A stretch of 64,000 bases of DNA from positions 97,707 to 161,706 of the forward strand of contig JADGAN010000005.1 of assembly GCA_015231955.1 (NCBI GenBank), written 5' to 3'. Both the position numbers and the translations under genes were made by a program. Under the pieces are notes generated by a model. That model saw nothing but the letters and a program-made list of their open reading frames with translations. It did no database searches and was not told the DNA's origin. This DNA comes from Oligoflexia bacterium. Lineage in GTDB: Bacteria; Bdellovibrionota; Bacteriovoracia; Bacteriovoracales; Bacteriovoracaceae. Below, piece after piece: positions 32,742 to 41,872 of the stretch; positions within the stretch are counted from its first letter, which is position 1; every line of letters begins with the position of its first letter.

Positions 32742-34133
32742 ATGCATTCTTCTCATGTCCACTCGAGTGGATACACATCTGCATCGAAGGTTGATTTATC
32801 GATTCTTCAAAGAATAAAAGATAGAAACTTAAAAATTGGGGTTGTTGGCCTTGGTTATGTTGGCCTTCCTCTGGCCGTTGAGTTTGCGAAGGCCGGCTTT
32901 CAAGTTGTTGGAGTAGATATTGCTGCTGATAAAGTTGAACGACTGAAAAAAGGCGAATCATACATTCTCGATGTAAAGAGTGAAGATATTCGAGAATTCG
33001 TTGTCAACAAGGGAACACTGCAAGTCTCTACCAGCTATGAAGCATTCAGAAATGTTGATTCTATAAGCATCACAGTGCCAACGCCTCTTCGCAAAACAAA
33101 GGATCCTGATGTCTCTTATATTGTTTCCGCAATGGATAGTTTAATTCCTGTTTTATTAGATAGAAAAAACTATGCGATCATTCTTGAAAGTACCACCTAT
33201 CCAGGCACTACAAAAGAGTTGGTTTATGATCGATTAAAATCAACTTACAAAAATCTTGTGGCCGGAGAAAATTTATTTATTGCTTTTTCTCCAGAACGAG
33301 TTGATCCAGGAAACCCAAAGTATCATACAAAAAACACACCCAAAGTAATTGGTGGTATTACCTCTAAATGTACTGAGGTTGTAGCATCATTGTATAAGAC
33401 TGTAATTGATACAGTAGTAAGTGTTGGTTCAACAGAAGAAGCTGAAATGGTTAAACTTCTAGAGAATACCTTCCGGGCAGTGAATATTGCCCTTGTTAAT
33501 GAACTTCTTCTTATGTGTGATCGCATGAACATTGATGTATGGAAGGTAATTGATGCCGCTAAAACCAAGCCCTTTGGGTTTATGTCCTTTTATCCAGGCC
33601 CAGGAATTGGGGGGCATTGTATTCCGCTTGATCCACTATACCTTTCTTGGAAAGCAAAAAGCTTCGATTTTTATAATCGCTTTATCGAGTTAGCATCTGA
33701 TATCAATGGAAACATGCCTCGCTTTACTGTAAGCAAACTCCATCGCGTTTTTAATGAGCATGGAAAAACCTTGAAAGATTCAAGACTTCTCCTCTTGGGC
33801 ATGAGCTACAAAAAAGACATTGATGATGTTCGCGAGTCTCCTGGACTTGAAATTTATCGCATTCTAAAAGAAGAGTATAAAGCAAAGGTATTTTATCACG
33901 ATCCACATGTTCCTTCCTTTGCATTAGAGCATGAGATCAATGAAAACGGAGAACACCCTCTTGCAATTTCGTGTGAGCTTAGTCCTGAAATTTTAAAAAC
34001 TTTTGATTGTGCTGTTGTGCTAGTGGATCACTCCGCTTTCGACTATAAGATGATTGAAGCAAATTCTCAAATCCTACTTGACACCAGAAATGCATTGAAA
34101 GACTATCGCAGTTCTAAGGTTTGGTCGCTATAA
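32742..34133 (+). CDS. wbpA: UDP-N-acetylglucosamine 6-dehydrogenase (WbpA/WecC-type)
   Basis: Nucleotide-sugar dehydrogenase of 463 residues. It has N-terminal NAD site KIGVVGLGYVGLPLAVEF, SPERVDPGNP, the substrate Lys region, and catalytic Cys in GPGIGGHCIPLDPLYL, the form typical of UDP-GlcNAc rather than UDP-Glc dehydrogenases. The C-terminal domain has MSYKKDIDDVRESP. It oxidises UDP-GlcNAc to UDP-GlcNAcA, the first step of the di-N-acetylated glucuronate pathway whose later enzymes (wlbA, wlbB, wlbC) lie at 48.6-52.4 kb. An extra 25 residues precede the Rossmann fold. It overlaps the convergent next gene by 20 bp. Confidence 0.9.
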   Translation: MHSSHVHSSGYTSASKVDLSILQRIKDRNLKIGVVGLGYVGLPLAVEFAKAGFQVVGVDIAADKVERLKKGESYILDVKSEDIREFVVNKGTLQVSTSYEAFRNVDSISITVPTPLRKTKDPDVSYIVSAMDSLIPVLLDRKNYAIILESTTYPGTTKELVYDRLKSTYKNLVAGENLFIAFSPERVDPGNPKYHTKNTPKVIGGITSKCTEVVASLYKTVIDTVVSVGSTEEAEMVKLLENTFRAVNIALVNELLLMCDRMNIDVWKVIDAAKTKPFGFMSFYPGPGIGGHCIPLDPLYLSWKAKSFDFYNRFIELASDINGNMPRFTVSKLHRVFNEHGKTLKDSRLLLLGMSYKKDIDDVRESPGLEIYRILKEEYKAKVFYHDPHVPSFALEHEINENGEHPLAISCELSPEILKTFDCAVVLVDHSAFDYKMIEANSQILLDTRNALKDYRSSKVWSL

Positions 34134-36273
34134 TCTTATTTTCCTTAGCGCTCTCTTTCCTCCACATAATTGCAGCAAAATAAGTCGCTAAAATATAAGT
34201 CATAAAAATATGCCTGGGATAATAATTTTCAATATTATACAGGAGATGAACCCCTGCAAAAGATCCCACTACGATCCAACAACAGCAAACCAATTTATAA
34301 TTTTTCAGATAAATTTGTCGCAACGAAGAGAGAACAAAAGAGGTAAAAATCAGGTTAAATAACAATAGTGCAAATTGGTTGAGGGGAGGAAGATCTGGCG
34401 CGGTCTTCAAAGCAAAAAGATGTTGTATTTGAAATAGCAGCTGCTCCTGCACCCTCTCATCAGAAAACACTCTCAACACATCAAAAACTGTCAAACGTTG
34501 CGCATATTTATCAAGAGTCAGGCTTTTCGATAAAAAAATGAAAGTATCTCCCCAATAAATATTATGCAAAAGCGGAAAAAAGAAAAATAATCCAACAGTC
34601 AACAAACTTAAATAAAAAAAATAACCTTTCCACTGTTTTTTATAGCAATTAAATAACAAGATCGTGACTATCCCATATAGCAAAATCATCCCTGGCCATT
34701 GATTAGGTCGCACAAAAGCAGATAAAGCAATGAAAAAAGCAAACCAAGAAAGAACATAGGGAGATGGATCTTGAACAAAAACAACTTTAAAATTTTTGCT
34801 GAAGATGCTCTTGGAGAAGACAACCATAATCGCAATTAAAGCCATCCCCCACGTCAGATATTCCCCTAGATTTACTCGTGCTAGATCCAGACCATAACGT
34901 CCAATGAGTAGAAGCATAATCGTGATAGTTAATCGAGACAAGAAAGACAGCGATACTCGCTTCTCTAGCCATACAGAAAAAATCCAGAATGTGCTCACAA
35001 TGAAAAAAAAGCGTAAAAACATAAAAAAGATGTTTTTTTCGCCAAAAAGCATCAAGGCAACAACCATCACATAACGATATCCTGGCTGGTAGTAAAAAAC
35101 ATCTTCACCAGCACGCAAAGTAACATTCTTAATTACATCGCGTGCAAAGGTATTGTAGAGATACGGATCATCATACAGGGCCGTAAAGTGAATTTTGTCA
35201 AAAGTATCAAAATGATAAACAAAATTAGCTAATGTGCACAAGAAGAGGATCAAGATCCAGTCCATATAATTTAAAGAGCGATACCTTCTGGAGAAGAATA
35301 GGGCCCCAACGTAAACAAGCAGCAAAAGTAAAGAGAAATTAATTTTAATTGATGCAAACAAAACAATAGGAATTAATATCAGCAGTCCAAAAAAATAAAT
35401 CCTAAAGGAAATAACTCTTGTCAACTGAAGTACTAATAACGCCACATAAAGAGAAAGAATGATCCCAAAGGCATTCCCTGGAATATTTTTAAAGAATAAA
35501 TCCCCTGCCTTATTAGATGAATGTAGTGTTATATCTGATAACACTTTGAAATAGTTTCCCTCAGAAGCTACAAATGATACTTTTAATACATGAGTTCTTT
35601 GGGGTGCTAATTCCAATTTCAAAGGAACTTTTGCCTCTTTTAAAGAATCCGAACTAAATTGATAGGAATGGCCATCTAATACAAGATCTATCTGTCCACG
35701 ATATTGAAATAATAGCTCCTTATTTGCCTTATCTTTATCTGCTTCTGTTAAGAACTCTGCCGTAATAGTGACCTTGCGATCACGAATAGCAAAGTATTCC
35801 CCATCATTCAAATACCAATGCTCTAAACTGCCATGACCTTCCCACAGAACTTTTTCATTAAGCATGGTTACCTTTTGGATAAAAAAAGGATTTTCCACAC
35901 TTTTATAGCAAGATAGTTCCTCCCCTTGAGTATGATAACAATACTGGGCCATAGGAGGTGGTGCAAGGTAATTGCTAAAAAACAAAAGTACTTTTAATGA
36001 AACAAGCAAAACTAATGGCCATAGACTATTAAAAATAGTAATCAAGCGGGAAGGAATACGGATATTGACATTACAGTCCTGAATAACTTGATAGTACCTT
36101 AAAATATAATAGATCAAACTCAAGAGCAAAATAATAAAAATTACATATCCTTGACCTGTATTGACCGGAATTCCACTAAAAGGAACTCCAACTCTTCCAG
36201 GTAGAAAGAATGCAATACAAACGAGAACAAAACTTCTCCAATCTAGCAGTGATCTATTGCAAGTCTTATCCAT
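34114..36273 (-). CDS. Large polytopic membrane protein, possible GT-C glycosyltransferase
   Basis: About 720 residues. Helices near the N-terminus are followed by a soluble extracytoplasmic beta-rich domain (about 110-270, with Cys residues) and then about ten further helices. Just after a helix comes FTALYDDPYLYNTFARD and YYQPGYRY, the type of acidic loop and aromatic/Pro pattern seen in GT-C enzymes that use lipid-linked sugars; no specific family is recognised. I prefer ATG 36273 to the GTG at 36312, which has its only ribosome-binding-like sequence too close. The start overlaps the stop of the radical SAM gene by 8 bp. The GT2 at 31894 could supply its donor. Confidence 0.6.
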   Translation of the reverse strand: MDKTCNRSLLDWRSFVLVCIAFFLPGRVGVPFSGIPVNTGQGYVIFIILLLSLIYYILRYYQVIQDCNVNIRIPSRLITIFNSLWPLVLLVSLKVLLFFSNYLAPPPMAQYCYHTQGEELSCYKSVENPFFIQKVTMLNEKVLWEGHGSLEHWYLNDGEYFAIRDRKVTITAEFLTEADKDKANKELLFQYRGQIDLVLDGHSYQFSSDSLKEAKVPLKLELAPQRTHVLKVSFVASEGNYFKVLSDITLHSSNKAGDLFFKNIPGNAFGIILSLYVALLVLQLTRVISFRIYFFGLLILIPIVLFASIKINFSLLLLLVYVGALFFSRRYRSLNYMDWILILFLCTLANFVYHFDTFDKIHFTALYDDPYLYNTFARDVIKNVTLRAGEDVFYYQPGYRYVMVVALMLFGEKNIFFMFLRFFFIVSTFWIFSVWLEKRVSLSFLSRLTITIMLLLIGRYGLDLARVNLGEYLTWGMALIAIMVVFSKSIFSKNFKVVFVQDPSPYVLSWFAFFIALSAFVRPNQWPGMILLYGIVTILLFNCYKKQWKGYFFYLSLLTVGLFFFFPLLHNIYWGDTFIFLSKSLTLDKYAQRLTVFDVLRVFSDERVQEQLLFQIQHLFALKTAPDLPPLNQFALLLFNLIFTSFVLSSLRQIYLKNYKLVCCCWIVVGSFAGVHLLYNIENYYPRHIFMTYILATYFAAIMWRKESAKENKIIATKP

Positions 36274-37882
36274 AAGAATTAACCATTTTCTCTTTTTTTC
36301 TTCGGAGCACACCTTTTACTCGTGCCTCAAATACAGTTGCAGCGTTGTCATCAGAGAGCAAGTTTCGAATAGTTCTAATAATACGCTTAGGATAAAAGAG
36401 ATAACTGATTGAATAGGCCATTAAAGTAAAAAGCAAGCGATAAAAGGCAAGTTCCCAAGGAAACATCTTCTCATTAAAGGTCAATGGCTTAAAATTAGTT
36501 AGGTCGCTATTAAGGCCACTTAAAGAAAAAAAGTAATTATCACCAAGTGTAATTTTTTGTTCAGCTAACAGCTGCCTAAACAATTCTGAACCAGGATAAG
36601 GCATATAAATATAGGGTTGAATGTCCTCAACTCCCTTCATCACATATTTCAAAGCATAGACCAGAGTCTTGTAAGTGTCGCGTCTTCTTTCTCTAGGAAA
36701 TCCTATAATAATATTCACTCTAACAATCAATCCAATCTTCAAGGCGGTCTTAATTGATCGATCCATTTTTTTTAGATCAATTTTTTTTCTTAACATTTCT
36801 AGCATTCGCTCAGAAGCACTCTCAGGAGCGTAACAGATATAATTGGTTCCAACTTCCTTCAGCAAAGTCAAGACCTCTTCATCTAGTGCTTCACTGCGAG
36901 TCCCTGATGAAAATGCCCATTTTACATTTATTTTTTCCTTTTTTAATCGATGAAGAAATTCAAGGATCCAAGCTTTTTTTGTGATTGCGGTTAAATCATA
37001 CAGTTGTATTCCTGTTACATCAAAATGCTGAATGTAATCTTTCAGCTCTTTCATCACCTCATCAATGCTTCTTAGTACATACCGATTTGTCCACATTTGA
37101 TCCGAAGAGCAAAAAGCACATCGATAAGGACAGCCTCGTGAGACCATCATGGGCATGTCCCGTTTTGTTTGTGGGCCAAAAGATTTTCCGTGCTTCCAAT
37201 ATTTTTCTAAGTTTTCCACTTGCCAGAAAGGCGCCGGGATCACGTCTGCATTTTTGATCCTCACCAATTCATTAACAACAATGATTCCATCCTTATTGCG
37301 AAAAGCGGCGCCTTTAATGGCCGCAAAACCATCTCCGTGACAAAAGGCTTCACATACCTCAAAAAAAGTATGCTCCCCTTCTCCTCTTACAATCACATCT
37401 AATGCCGGACAATCTTGCAAGCAGTAATCTGTAAGCGCTGTCACATGTTCTCCCCCTGCTACCAAAAGGGCATTGGGAAAATTTTTTCTTACTTCTGTAA
37501 TTAAATCTCTAACAGCAGGCCACTCTCCAGAGAACATTGCATTAATACCAATAATCGATGTTCCTCTCGGTATTTTTTGAATGATCTCTTCAAACCTTAG
37601 TCCCTGAACATAAAATCCAGGATACTTTTCCAATTTCCAAATGCGATTTAAAGCTAATGCCATACCATCAATAAGAATCGGATCATACCCATGCTTCCTC
37701 AAATAACCGCGAAGATAGGCAAGACCAATGGATGGGGTGGCCTCATTCCCAACGGCCCGAGCAGGAAAAACCACCGGTGGTCGAATCAATGCAACCTTGG
37801 GTTTATCTTCTAAGTGAACTTCTACTAATTTTGTTGTGGCGGAGTTGACACTTATAAGTTCAATCAAATAGTTATTATCCAT
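36266..37882 (-). CDS. B12-binding radical SAM protein
   Basis: 538 residues. The N-terminal cobalamin-binding-type domain (about 28-200) has KVALIRPPVVFPARAVGNEATPS and GGEHVTAL. The radical SAM barrel has SRGCPYRCAFCSS (CxxxCxxC) near residue 255. A C-terminal helical tail of about 100 residues has hydrophobic segments. Relatives of this architecture methylate unactivated carbons or rearrange lipids and cofactors. The context is polysaccharide synthesis, so the substrate may be a glycan or its lipid carrier. It overlaps the GT-C-like gene. GGAG lies 13 bp before the ATG. The classical base-off His motif DxHxxG is not evident. Confidence 0.85.
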   Translation of the reverse strand: MDNNYLIELISVNSATTKLVEVHLEDKPKVALIRPPVVFPARAVGNEATPSIGLAYLRGYLRKHGYDPILIDGMALALNRIWKLEKYPGFYVQGLRFEEIIQKIPRGTSIIGINAMFSGEWPAVRDLITEVRKNFPNALLVAGGEHVTALTDYCLQDCPALDVIVRGEGEHTFFEVCEAFCHGDGFAAIKGAAFRNKDGIIVVNELVRIKNADVIPAPFWQVENLEKYWKHGKSFGPQTKRDMPMMVSRGCPYRCAFCSSDQMWTNRYVLRSIDEVMKELKDYIQHFDVTGIQLYDLTAITKKAWILEFLHRLKKEKINVKWAFSSGTRSEALDEEVLTLLKEVGTNYICYAPESASERMLEMLRKKIDLKKMDRSIKTALKIGLIVRVNIIIGFPRERRRDTYKTLVYALKYVMKGVEDIQPYIYMPYPGSELFRQLLAEQKITLGDNYFFSLSGLNSDLTNFKPLTFNEKMFPWELAFYRLLFTLMAYSISYLFYPKRIIRTIRNLLSDDNAATVFEARVKGVLRRKKEKMVNSYG

Positions 37883-37958
37883 AGGGACAGAAACTCTCCA
37901 AATTTTTATATCAAAATCATACGCTTATCATTGTGATACTCTTAGCACTGGCCATTCG

Positions 37959-39890
37959 TCAATTTGCTTCAATGTCTCCTCTAATAAAATAATACACTAA
38001 AGCAGCATACTCAAAAGCGATCGCCTGCAATTGAGAAATTGTAATGCCGCCATTTGGAGGTCTTTGATAGAAGCTCGAGTTTTGCAAAGGGTGATAGATT
38101 ACTTCAAAGGCAAAACCTTCCCTGGCCTTTTTCTCCATCAATTTTTTCATCCTTAGCATATGATAAGGAGAGCTAATAAGAATCACACTGTTAAGTCCCT
38201 TTGCTTGCAAAATATTGACAATGGAAGAGACAATATCCCTGCTATTCCAAGACTTTTCTTCAAGAAAAATCTTATTAGCATCAACACCATTTTCTTGAGC
38301 AATAAGGTTCATCAATTGGGCCTCAGAATATTTTACTTTAGTCATGCCAAAAAGGATCAGATAATCGGTCATGTCTTGCTTGTAAAGCTTAATCGCCTCA
38401 AAGATCCTCTCTTCATAACTTTTGCTTGACTGTCCCATTTCACCTGTACCACTGGCCACTACAACGACAGCATCAGCATTACGAAGAGGAGACTCATACT
38501 TTAAAGGTTCCGCCAGTATCAATATGAAGGATGTTTTAAAAATAAGTCCCCATCCTATTACAAAAAAGAGAAGAGCAATCGCAATTCTCCTGAGTTCATG
38601 GAAGTTAAAGGATTGTGCCCAAGATCTTTTTCGAGCTTTCTTTTTAAGATCTAATGCACTACTGATGATTCTCCCCATATCTGCAATCTTTTTTTGCCAA
38701 CTATTCTCTTGGGCAATTGCAAGCAACTGATTAAATCGTTGCTCTTTGAAAGCTGGTGCCGCACTTTCTTTTAAAAGCTCACAGATCTTGCATGAATAGT
38801 CCTCATTATCTTCTCCTACCACAACAGAATTGGGGTAATTTGCCACAAATTTCTTCACCTCAAAAAGTGGTGAAGAGACAACTTGTTTTCCCATGGACCA
38901 ATACTCATTGATCTTGCTAGGATAAACACTTTTCGTATAATCGGAGCAAACATAAGGGATGTGTGCAATATTGAATGCTTTGATATAATAAGGAAGCAAT
39001 TCATGGCCCTTTTGACCTAAAAAGCACACATTGTTGTACTTTTGCAAAAAGGAAACATCTTCTTGAAGCGGTCCAATATACACAAAATTGATAAGAGGGT
39101 TCTTTTGGGCCAAGTACTCTATCAACTCAAAATTCATGGCCTTGTGAATACCACCGATATAACCAACAATTGGGCCTTTGATTTTAAGTCTATCCCGCAA
39201 CTCTTTTTCGACTATTTCATCTTTTGTACTACGGGGGTGCGCCCGGAAAAATTTCTCAAAATCAACTCCTCCTGAGAAAAGGTGAACATTTGAGTTGAGC
39301 TGCTCACATTTTTCTTTAAGAACGTGAGAGGTCGCAAATATCACATCGGCGGTTGTTATAAAAATAGTTTGATCGGGAACAATTTTTCTTGCATCAGAAG
39401 AGCTATTTTCAAAACTATCAGCACAATAATAGACTAACAAGGAATGGGGTATACTCTTAGTGATTGCCCGAGCAAGAGCGGTGGGCAGGAAGGACCAGAT
39501 TAAAGGAGTGGAGAAATTGAGTGCATGCATCCATTTACGGATGAAAACAAGCATAATCATCTTATTAATCCACAGGGCCACTTTAGAATAGGGAAAAGGC
39601 AGAATAATTGGCGAAAAAATATAAAGATTATCAATTTGTTCGCGAAATCCTTTAGTGCCCTTAAAAAAATTTTTAAGGCGCCCTTTGATCCTTGATAAAT
39701 CTTTTAATTTTGGTGTTCTAACTCCAGTATTTTCAATAAACAAAACCCGATTTCCCTGTTTTGCTAATGTAGACATGATCTCTTGGTGACTTTGCCAAAT
39801 AAAGTCCCAATCAATTGAGGAAATACAGATAATATCTTGCCCTCTCAAGGTTAAGGCAAAATCTGATGACTTTTCAGAAATCTCTTCCAA
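37959..39890 (-). CDS. Glycosyltransferase fused to DUF218 (YdcF/ElyC-like) domain
   Basis: 643-residue fusion. Residues 15-405 are a GT-B glycosyltransferase (QDIICISSIDWDFIWQSHQEIM start, CADSFENS, GYIGGIHKAMN linker, SVYPSKINEYWSMGKQVVSS donor site). A single membrane helix follows (about 434-460). Residues 465-640 form a DUF218 domain with DAVVVVASG, YEERIFEAIKLY and ISSPYHMLR. DUF218 proteins such as SanA and ElyC act at the outer face of the inner membrane in envelope integrity. The fusion would place the transferase in the cytoplasm and DUF218 outside. The start is a TTG that overlaps the upstream deacetylase by 40 bp, so it is uncertain. Confidence 0.8.
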   Translation of the reverse strand: MEEISEKSSDFALTLRGQDIICISSIDWDFIWQSHQEIMSTLAKQGNRVLFIENTGVRTPKLKDLSRIKGRLKNFFKGTKGFREQIDNLYIFSPIILPFPYSKVALWINKMIMLVFIRKWMHALNFSTPLIWSFLPTALARAITKSIPHSLLVYYCADSFENSSSDARKIVPDQTIFITTADVIFATSHVLKEKCEQLNSNVHLFSGGVDFEKFFRAHPRSTKDEIVEKELRDRLKIKGPIVGYIGGIHKAMNFELIEYLAQKNPLINFVYIGPLQEDVSFLQKYNNVCFLGQKGHELLPYYIKAFNIAHIPYVCSDYTKSVYPSKINEYWSMGKQVVSSPLFEVKKFVANYPNSVVVGEDNEDYSCKICELLKESAAPAFKEQRFNQLLAIAQENSWQKKIADMGRIISSALDLKKKARKRSWAQSFNFHELRRIAIALLFFVIGWGLIFKTSFILILAEPLKYESPLRNADAVVVVASGTGEMGQSSKSYEERIFEAIKLYKQDMTDYLILFGMTKVKYSEAQLMNLIAQENGVDANKIFLEEKSWNSRDIVSSIVNILQAKGLNSVILISSPYHMLRMKKLMEKKAREGFAFEVIYHPLQNSSFYQRPPNGGITISQLQAIAFEYAALVYYFIRGDIEAN

Positions 39891-40786
39891 TTGTATGCCC
39901 CATTTATTTTTAGTTTAAACTTTAATGCTCCATCGAAGGAGGAAATCTCAATTCGATTTACAGTGTATCGATTATTCGTGCTACCACGAAAAGAGTTCCA
40001 ATTACAAATGCTTGTAAAAACCCTTTTATACCCAAATTTTTTAGCCGCCAAAAGAACTTTTTCTCGAACCATTCCATATGGGCAACTAAAATAATTCACT
40101 ATTTTTCCCGTCGCCTCTTCCAATAATCTCTTTGATCCTTGCAATTCCTCCTCTAAGTGATCCGTCCAGCAATCAGAATGAGTCAAAGAGTGAGATCCAA
40201 TGGAAACCCAAGGTGAATGTGAAACCGCTTGAATTTCTTCGCGATCCATTAATCTCCACTTTGTCGTATAATCACTACCATAACGAGATCTCAAATAAGT
40301 CTCTTCCGTTTTAAGAAGAGGATGAGCTATTTGAAATAAAAGCACGGGAACATGATATTGCTCCAAAAGAGGAACAACCTTGCTCTTGAAATTTTTAAGT
40401 CCATCATCAAAAGAGAAAAGATAGTAGGTATCAATGCCGGGCTCACTATAACGACCAGCTAAAATAATCTCGGCTTCTTGTATGGAAATAATCTTGGATC
40501 TCTTTTGTTTTATCAAATACTGCATTTGCCATTCAAAAACGTGAGTAGAGAGATTGAGTCCCAGCCGATCCTCTTCCTGAAGCATCCCCTCCCCAATAGA
40601 ATGGTAAATTAAAACAACGATTCGCTTGCTACCTCTTGTGAGCAACTTGGCCCAAAAAAGATAACCGTAGTAGTAGATAAGACTAATCAATAAGGAGCTT
40701 TTCTCTAAACGCAATCGCAACACCTTTTTGACACAATATTCCCAGGCATCATAATATAGAATGACTATCTCATAGACAAGTTTCAA
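39851..40786 (-). CDS. Polysaccharide deacetylase (CE4)
   Basis: NodB-homology enzyme with VVLIYHSIGEG, catalytic FSFDDGLKNF (metal Asp pair), SHSLTHSDC (metal His motif HxxxH) and YFSCPYGMV. It removes acetyl groups from GlcNAc-type residues, and an N-terminal membrane anchor (about 32-52) suggests action on lipid-linked or extracytoplasmic glycan. The annotated start is a TTG only 21 bp from the divergent methyltransferase ATG, with no ribosome-binding site. Initiation may be further in, near GTG/TTG codons about 20 residues downstream. Confidence 0.82.
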   Translation of the reverse strand: MKLVYEIVILYYDAWEYCVKKVLRLRLEKSSLLISLIYYYGYLFWAKLLTRGSKRIVVLIYHSIGEGMLQEEDRLGLNLSTHVFEWQMQYLIKQKRSKIISIQEAEIILAGRYSEPGIDTYYLFSFDDGLKNFKSKVVPLLEQYHVPVLLFQIAHPLLKTEETYLRSRYGSDYTTKWRLMDREEIQAVSHSPWVSIGSHSLTHSDCWTDHLEEELQGSKRLLEEATGKIVNYFSCPYGMVREKVLLAAKKFGYKRVFTSICNWNSFRGSTNNRYTVNRIEISSFDGALKFKLKINGAYNWKRFLKSHQILP

Positions 40787-40807
40787 TGTGTTTGCTTATA
40801 GTTTCGT

Positions 40808-41869
40808 ATGATGAAAAAAAATATAGATCAAATTGATGCTAGCATTCTTATCTGCCCTGAGTGTAAACAACGCTCTATTACTCTTGAACCAAGTGCACAC
40901 TGCACGAATCCGAATTGCAAAAAAACATTTCCTATCTGGGATGAAATCCCATCTCTTTTTGATCGAAAAACGGATGAGATTACCCAACACTTTCCTGATC
41001 GCCGCATGGAAGGTCTTACCACTCAAGATATCATTAATAATGCTATCTATAATTGGAGTCACATTTTTAGTGACTGTGATCGTGAAAATTTTGAAAAAGA
41101 TATTGCCTTTGATTATCACATTGATGCTGTCGAAGGTACTCTTCCTGATAGTTTTTTTCGACTATCAACTCCTTCCACTGGTCGTATCTTAGAGATTGGC
41201 ACCGGAACTGGTGTTGATGGCCGTAAGCTCGCTCACTATAATCCTAACTTCGATTATTATGGAGTTGATCTAGGATTTGCAATTTATCCTTGCCAGCGAT
41301 CCTCTAAAAAACGTAGCAATCAGCGATATATTCGCGCCAGTGCGCTCTCTCTACCCTTTGCGGATGCTAGCTTCGATATTGTTTACTCTTATGGTGTTTT
41401 TCATCACACCCCCGATCCCTACAAGGCCTTTTCAGAGGCGATTCGTGTGCTAAAACCTGGCGGTCACTTTTGCACCTATCTTTATGAGAAGCATGAAAAT
41501 AACGCCTTAAAAAGAATACCTCTAACTTTAATTGAAAGCTTGCACGTTCTCACACGGCGACTCTCCCATAAGCAACTTAAGCTTTTGTGTTATTTGATCT
41601 CTCCTGCTGTATTGCTCTTATTATCCTATCCGGCCCAAATCTTAAAGAAAACCCCAAAGCTTAAATTACTAGGCAACAAGTTTCCTTATCACCATGGAAC
41701 CACTCCAAAAAGTATTCTAGGCGATCTTATGGATCGTTTTGGTGCCTCCATTAACTATCGTTTTTCAAAAGAGGAGTTTGCTAATCTCTTTCGTCAAAAT
41801 AAAATTGCTCAATTCAAAATTACAAAAATGAATGATCGTGCAGGTTATGTCGGATTCTGTTCCAAGTAA
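40808..41869 (+). CDS. SAM-dependent methyltransferase with N-terminal zinc ribbon
   Basis: 353 residues. The Trm112-like four-Cys ribbon at the N-terminus reads ILICPECKQ ... HCTNPNCKKTFP. The class I methyltransferase domain follows, with motif I ILEIGTGTGVDGRKLA, motif II GVDLGF, ALSLPFADASFDIVYSYGVFHH and LKPGGHF. A hydrophobic helical segment follows near 260-285. The target is unknown, probably a sugar of the locus or lipid-linked intermediate. It is divergent from the deacetylase with only 21 bp between starts. A second ATG is one codon downstream. Confidence 0.85.
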   Translation: MMKKNIDQIDASILICPECKQRSITLEPSAHCTNPNCKKTFPIWDEIPSLFDRKTDEITQHFPDRRMEGLTTQDIINNAIYNWSHIFSDCDRENFEKDIAFDYHIDAVEGTLPDSFFRLSTPSTGRILEIGTGTGVDGRKLAHYNPNFDYYGVDLGFAIYPCQRSSKKRSNQRYIRASALSLPFADASFDIVYSYGVFHHTPDPYKAFSEAIRVLKPGGHFCTYLYEKHENNALKRIPLTLIESLHVLTRRLSHKQLKLLCYLISPAVLLLLSYPAQILKKTPKLKLLGNKFPYHHGTTPKSILGDLMDRFGASINYRFSKEEFANLFRQNKIAQFKITKMNDRAGYVGFCSK

Positions 41870-41872
41870 GGT

